Part shown: positions 59,652 to 64,000 of the stretch, in pieces | Numbering within the stretch: position 1 is the stretch's first letter | Layout: the number at the start of each line of letters is the position of its first letter | Assembly (NCBI GenBank): GCA_002633025.1 | Contig: NMRB01000950.1 | Coordinates: 104,799 to 168,798 of the forward strand | Reading direction: 5' to 3' | DNA from: Notospermus geniculatus | Lineage: Eukaryota > Nemertea > Pilidiophora > Heteronemertea > Lineidae | DNA length: 64,000 nt | Made by a program: the position numbers and the translations under genes | Notes under the pieces: generated by a model | The model's input: the letters and a program-made list of their open reading frames with translations, nothing else | What the model was told of the DNA's origin: nothing | The model's database searches: none

Positions 59652-62600
59652 ATGTCATCCTTTTTTTCTTCCAGTTGGCCAATTTTTCTGTCCATTTTCC
59701 TCCTCCTTCTCACTCTCCAAGCCGTCCATACTGACATCTGTGCGGACCCCCATCAGCTTGCTGTCGCTATAAAAGAAAGGGATGACTGCCAGAAGAGCCT
59801 ACAAAAAGCCGACGAATCATGTGAGGGCTCAAATGTTGTTAAGAATCTGAGGGAAACTGTCAAAAAGAAGGATGAAGCTCTCAGTGAAAACAGGAAAATA
59901 AATTCAGAAATGAATTCAGAGGTAAAAGTTAAAGTTTGGCTTATAGTGTGATATCAACAAAGATAGAGGTGTCATCCGACTTAACGCTTTAACCCCAGTC
60001 TAACCTGAAACCTTTCAGTAGAACTCAGATGAGCTGCTCATTCAGCGCTACAATCCGAGCATTTCTGACCGGTACCCATTTATACACCTGGGCCCGGTTG
60101 CACGAAACTCACGACAGCGCTATCTTGGTGTTAGCGCTATCTTCATGTTAGATGACGTAAAAATCCATTGTTCTTTTACGTCATTTAACATCAAGTTAGC
60201 GCTAACACCAAGATAGCGCTGTCATGAGTTTCGTGCAACCGGGCCCTGGGTGGAGAGAGGCCAGTAGGCGAAGAGACTTGCCCAAAGTCTCATGCCGCAG
60301 TGAGATTTGAACTCAGGATTCTCTGAATACTAGTCGGAGACCCAAACCACTACTACCACTACACTCATGTCGCAACTGAGGAAAGGGTTAATGTTTAAGT
60401 CATTGTTTCTAACATTTTTTCCCACCTCAGCTTTTGGAATGCCAAGAAACCATCCATAAAGACAAATCAGAACTAGAACAGCATGTAAAGAAGAAGACAT
60501 TACTGGAAAAAAGGTTGAAAGACGCGAAAGACAAACTAACAGCCTGTATGGACAAGGTAACCTACAACTCATAATCACAATTTCTGATAGGAATTGGGCA
60601 GATCTTGGAGGAAGACAGCACTATAATCAACTGTAGAATGCCAAAGTCTGATATCGAGTGTAACAGGAAAGACTAGCCCTCTGTAAAAGTGTCCAGCTGT
60701 ATTGTTTATGACAGATTAAAGGGCCGCTACAGGCAGCCTCCTCATAGGCATTTTGATGTGCTCATTACACTGATCGGTTGGCATAAGAATCTAACTCTGA
60801 CATGCATTGCAAGTAAAATACACTAAACATCAACGTTTGAGTCAGTCTGTAGGTTGTCAGTTGCTAGTGCCACCTGTGATGAAGTGATCACACTGATATG
60901 AGCCTACCGGTAATAGTTAGCTGCCTGTAGGGTCCTTTTAAGGCGCATGGCTGGAGAAACCAATTGCCAGAGATTAGAACAATAGGACCTATTGTTCCTA
61001 GGACAGTTTTTCCTTGGGACATTCTTTCCTGCCACACTGGCAGTCAGATCAGTTGCATTCCCAAGACAATCGATGCTTGAGGTTGTCATCAACAGAATTG
61101 GCATATGGACTCACCGTAGCCTACTCTCATGGTCCTTGTTCATCTCTAGGTTGACGCTATCGGTCCCGATGATGCCACCGCAGCCCAGCAAGAGATCATA
61201 TACCTGAAAGGTCAAATCAAAACACTCCAGACATCCAACGAAGACAGGGGCAAGAAAATTGAGACCTTGCAGAATGACCTAAATGAGCTCCGGATCCGAG
61301 ACGCCATCTGCCAAACTAATTATACTCATCTGATGGTAGAGCATTCACGATGTAACGTCACACAAACAGGAGTTTCGCAAGATTACGAAATCTACAGGAC
61401 ACTTGTTGAAAGTACGTAACTCAGATTTTGGCTGAATATGCATAGGAATGTTGTCAAAACAATCAAACAGCCAACAGAGCCATGTGGCTCAGCCACAAAT
61501 ATGGCTGTGCCTTCATGCTCAGCCACAAATATGGCTGTGCCTTCATGCTCAGCTGTATTTGGCTCAACCACAAATATGGCTGTGCCTTCATGCTCAACTG
61601 TATTTGGCTCAGCCACAAATATGGCTGTGCCTTCATGCTCAGCCGTATTTGGTTCGGCCACAAATATGGCTGTGCCTTCATGCTCAGCCGTATTTGGCTC
61701 AGCCACAAATATGGCTGTGCTTTCATGCTCAGCCGTATTTGACTCGGCCACAGATATGGCTGTGCCTTCATGCTCAGCCGTATTTGGCACAGCCTTGTGT
61801 GCTTAAGTTTCACCATTATTGTTGTAATTTCAGAAAAGAATGTCATCCTGGCAATAGTTGGCACTGCCTTAATAGGACTTCTTGTGATGTTTCTTGGTTA
61901 TGGGCGTGGCCATCACGGGATCCCACCCCCACCTCCACTACCACCGTTACCCGAAGAGCTCAGGCGACGTCTCCACAATGAAATACCGGCAATTACTGCT
62001 CGAGGAATGCCAGGAGTAGCAGGATTGACAGGTAACGACTCAGGGGCAGATCCACGATTTCAGAAAAGAGGGGGTGCACTGTGCTAGAAACATTGAAATC
62101 TGCGGTGAATTCCAATGATTTGCGGTGAATTTCAATGATTTGCTTCAAATTACAGAATTTCACGGTCAGTTTTACAGATTTGTTGGCCAAAAGGGCACAC
62201 ACGCTGGGTGGCTTACTTACCCTTGCAAGGGCACAGGGTACAAGGCACGACTTACTGTCCCATGCAACAGACTGAAGAGCCAGGGATGATTATTCCCACA
62301 TGGCCTGGGATTCGAACCCGAGACCTGCCGCTTGCTAAGCACATGATAACCTCTCACCTGTCAAGGCACTGTAATTGATAACTCATTAATTGCCAATTCT
62401 CTACCCGTCCTTTTTTCAGCCCCACAAAAGTTCGACGTGACCCTGATTTGTCCAAAGAGCGATGCCCATCAAGTTTGGGTCCAGGAAATCGAGCGTCAAT
62501 TCCTCGGCCTCGGTGTCACCGTGAACCCAAACAAACCAACCGACTATGACTCCACGTTTCCTCCACCAAGCACGTCTGTGATCATCCTGTCTGAAAAACC

Positions 62601-62712
62601 AGGAGGATCCAAGTTCTTCTGCGTCAACCAAGTCAAGAAGGAGTTCTTCCACATTTCTGACAATGAAGAACTGCTTGAATATGCAAAGAAAAAGTACCAG
62701 AGAGGCTATTAA
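59652..62712 (+). CDS. Unrecognised single-pass membrane protein with coiled-coil ectodomain and small cytoplasmic domain
   Basis: Five exons, 59652-59921, 60431-60556, 61150-61411, 61834-62031 and 62420-62712, total 1,149 nt (382 residues plus stop), all junctions in phase. Residues 1-27 form a signal peptide (PIFLSIFLLLLTLQ core). Residues about 28-218 are Lys/Glu-rich and coiled-coil-like with possible N-glycosylation sites NYT and NVT and several Cys. A membrane span NVILAIVGTALIGLLVMFLG is followed by IPPPPPLPPLPEELRRR and then FDVTLICPKSD, FLGLGVTVNP and TSVIILSEKPGG. That last part has an alternating strand-helix pattern reminiscent of TIR or SEFIR folds, but I do not recognise a family. 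The start is uncertain: a good splice acceptor (TTCTTCCAG, ending 59672) lies just after the proposed ATG, so an upstream first exon is possible. Confidence 0.72.
59935..60360 (+). mobile_element. SINE family S2 split by a nested palindrome
   Basis: S2 sequence up to TATACACCTGG, then a palindrome at 60092-60246, then TGGGTGGAGAGAGGCC and the tRNA-like end. In intron 1 of the membrane-protein gene. Confidence 0.85.
60092..60246. mobile_element. Palindromic MITE (GCCCGGTTGCACGAAACTC ends), target duplication TGG
   Basis: Nearly perfect inverted arms (TTAGCGCTA blocks). TGG at 60089-60091 is repeated at 60247-60249; the uninterrupted S2 copy at 22401 shows the empty site. Confidence 0.9.
61490..61795 (+). 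repeat. 45-bp minisatellite in an intron of the membrane-protein gene
   Basis: About six units of AGCCACAAATATGGCTGTGC plus a CCTTCATGCTC and GTATTTGGCTC segment; the first unit is 30 bp. Both unit lengths are multiples of three, so several frames on both strands stay open by composition. Confidence 0.9.
62041..62205. mobile_element. MITE family M7, partial
   Basis: Starts CAGGGGCAGATCCACG ten bases past the exon 4 donor; the distal end is lost where an S1 SINE begins. Confidence 0.7.
62205..62370 (-). mobile_element. SINE family S1, partial
   Basis: Has GGGATTCGAACCCGAGACC and CTTGCTAAGCACATG of the tRNA-like head; the tail is missing. Confidence 0.75.
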
Positions 62713-62750
62713 CAATTTGTTTAGTAGGGCTTCACTGAATCTGCACTGTT

Positions 62751-62756
62751 ATTAAA
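62751..62756 (+). terminator. Possible polyadenylation signal ATTAAA of the membrane-protein gene
   Basis: ATTAAA 39 nt past the stop codon at 62712, the nearest polyA-type hexamer. AATAAA also occurs at 63865-63870 and 63930-63935, so a longer 3' UTR reaching across the repeats is possible. Confidence 0.4.
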
Positions 62757-62801
62757 ATATTCTTACCAAAGATTGGAACCGCACCTTGTTGCTCAAAGTG
62801 A

Positions 62802-63053
62802 GCAGCACGCCAGGTGATATCACAAGTGAGCAAAATCGACTCTTGACGCCAGGTGTGTGCTGGACAGCGACACGTGGAATCTTCTCGCCAGCGATGATCA
62901 CCCAATATCAAACAATACCAATTCCGATATCCCGAGGCCTAGTCTGCAGTGGCTGGTGATTAGATTGCTTGTGTTATTACCTGGTGTGCTGCTGCTTGTG
63001 TTATTACCTGGTGTGCTGCTGCTTGTGTTATTACCTGGTGTGCTGCTGGCTTT
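62802..63053. mobile_element. MITE family P with a 27-bp triplication at one end
   Basis: GCAGCACGCCAGGTGATATC at the left; at the right GCTTGTGTTATTACCTGG and GTGTGCTGCT repeat three times. Confidence 0.75.
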
Positions 63054-63059
63054 AAACAG

Positions 63060-63435
63060 GCAGCACACCAGGTGATATCACAAGTGAGCAAAATCGACTC
63101 TTGATACCAGGTGTGTGCTGGACGGCGACGCTTGGAATCTTCTTGCCAGCGATGATTACCCAATATCAAACAATACCAATTTCGATATCCCCTAGCCTAG
63201 GCCTAGTCTGTGGTGGCTGGCGAGAAGATTGGTGGCAATTAGATCACTTGTGATATCACCTGGGGCCGGTTGCACAAAACTCATGTTAGCGCTAACATGG
63301 TGTTAGCGCTAACTTTTATGTTAGATGACGTCAAAATCCATTGTCATTTTACGTCATTTAACATGATGTTAGCACTAACATCATGTTAGCGCTAACATGA
63401 GTTTTGTGCAACCCAGCCCTGGTGTGCTGCTGGCT
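63060..63435. mobile_element. MITE family P interrupted by a nested palindrome
   Basis: GCAGCACACCAGGTGATATC at the left; GATATCACCTGG at 63252-63263 is broken by an insert and continues as TGGTGTGCTGCTGGC. Confidence 0.85.
63264..63419. mobile_element. Palindromic MITE, same family as 60092-60246, target duplication TGG
   Basis: GGCCGGTTGCACAAAACTC at the left and GAGTTTTGTGCAACCCAGCC at the right, with TTAGCGCTAACATG blocks. TGG at 63261-63263 and 63420-63422. Confidence 0.9.
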
Positions 63436-63442
63436 TTAAGCA

Positions 63443-63624
63443 GGCAGCACACCAGGTGATATCACATGCAAGCAAAACCAGTTCTTGATGCCAGATGTGC
63501 GCCAGACAGTGATGTGTGGAATCTTGTCGCCAGCAATGCTCACCCAATATCAAACAATACCAAAACTGATATTACCTAGTCTGCGATCGGTGGCGAGAAT
63601 ATCGCTTGTGATATCACCCGGCTG
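63443..63624. mobile_element. MITE family P copy
   Basis: GGCAGCACACCAGGTGATAT to CTTGTGATATCACCCGG. Confidence 0.75.
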
Positions 63625-64000
63625 TACGTAGCCTACCTTTGTAAACAGCAACTTGGATCAACCAAAGAATCGAACCCACAACCTATCACTTGAACTATCT
63701 CCATATTGTATGTTTCTAAAAGACTATTTTTTACTTTAATTAAATATACTTGTGTAATTGCTTGGTTCAAAATGACTACATTTTTTTCAAGGATTGTGGG
63801 TTCTAGTTTGTTGTAGTAATTATGATAGTAATTATGAATATATTGATTTTAATTTGTTACTGTAAATAAAACTCTCCAATTGAAATACCGGTACCTCCAT
63901 TTTAATCTTTGTTTTGTACGCAACCAGTAAATAAAACATTTGACCAGTTCTCATCTTTGCCACTGCACACCCATATGGCACTCATTCCACAACAAACGGA

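Larger units (their letters stand above)
62713..64000. other. Downstream region with stacked palindromic repeats, no gene
   Basis: Three copies of one palindromic element plus one nested element fill 62802-63624; 63640-64000 is AT-rich and holds two AATAAA hexamers. No coding exon was recognised. Confidence 0.6.

Noticed and set aside
61392-61981. Several long frames over the 45-bp minisatellite on both strands
   Set aside because: Openness follows from a repeat unit divisible by three without stops; there is no other coding evidence.

Overview
This is animal nuclear DNA: every recognisable gene is split into many short exons with GT/AG borders, and the introns are packed with SINEs and palindromic MITEs. 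The exons fit metazoan families (a neurobeachin-like gene and NBR1). A marine invertebrate, perhaps a deuterostome such as an echinoderm, hemichordate or cephalochordate, is plausible from gene content, compact introns and the frequent word TAGGCCTA, but this is an inference and I cannot name the species. Undetermined bases occur at 8633, 29112, 37047-37053, 56319-56589 and 59050, so it is a draft assembly.

Layout. 1-5815: no gene found, several MITEs. 5816-32030, minus strand: a nearly complete neurobeachin-like gene (NBEAL1/NBEAL2 type), about 41 coding exons and about 2,600 codons, with helical N-terminal region, ConA-like domain, PH-BEACH and WD40 repeats. One BEACH exon is missing at the single N at 8633 and one N-terminal exon was not located. 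32031-37872: intergenic, mostly palindromic elements. 37873-47829, minus strand: a complete NBR1 selective-autophagy receptor gene, 16 exons summing to exactly 1,054 codons including the stop. 49043-57078, minus strand: a second, near-identical NBR1 copy of 13 exons in which PB1, ZZ, coiled coil, FW domain and LIR motif are intact but the last three exons (acidic region, amphipathic helix, UBA) are absent. The two copies form a direct head-to-tail duplication of about 9 kb (39.25-48.43 kb and 48.72-57.65 kb). 59652-62712, plus strand: an unrecognised single-pass membrane protein (signal peptide, coiled-coil ectodomain, one membrane span, proline-rich linker, small cytoplasmic alpha/beta domain), 5 exons, 382 residues. 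62713-64000: stacked and nested palindromic repeats.

Functionally, NBEAL proteins act in vesicle and granule trafficking and NBR1 links ubiquitinated cargo to autophagosomes; nothing in the sequence shows the neighbours form one pathway. The most interesting items are the tandem NBR1 duplication with one tail-less copy, an in-frame 42-bp tandem repeat that multiplies a splice donor in the NBEAL gene, the unknown receptor-like gene, an exon fragment copied into an NBR1 intron, and a dense set of MITEs whose nested insertions and target-site duplications can be read directly.
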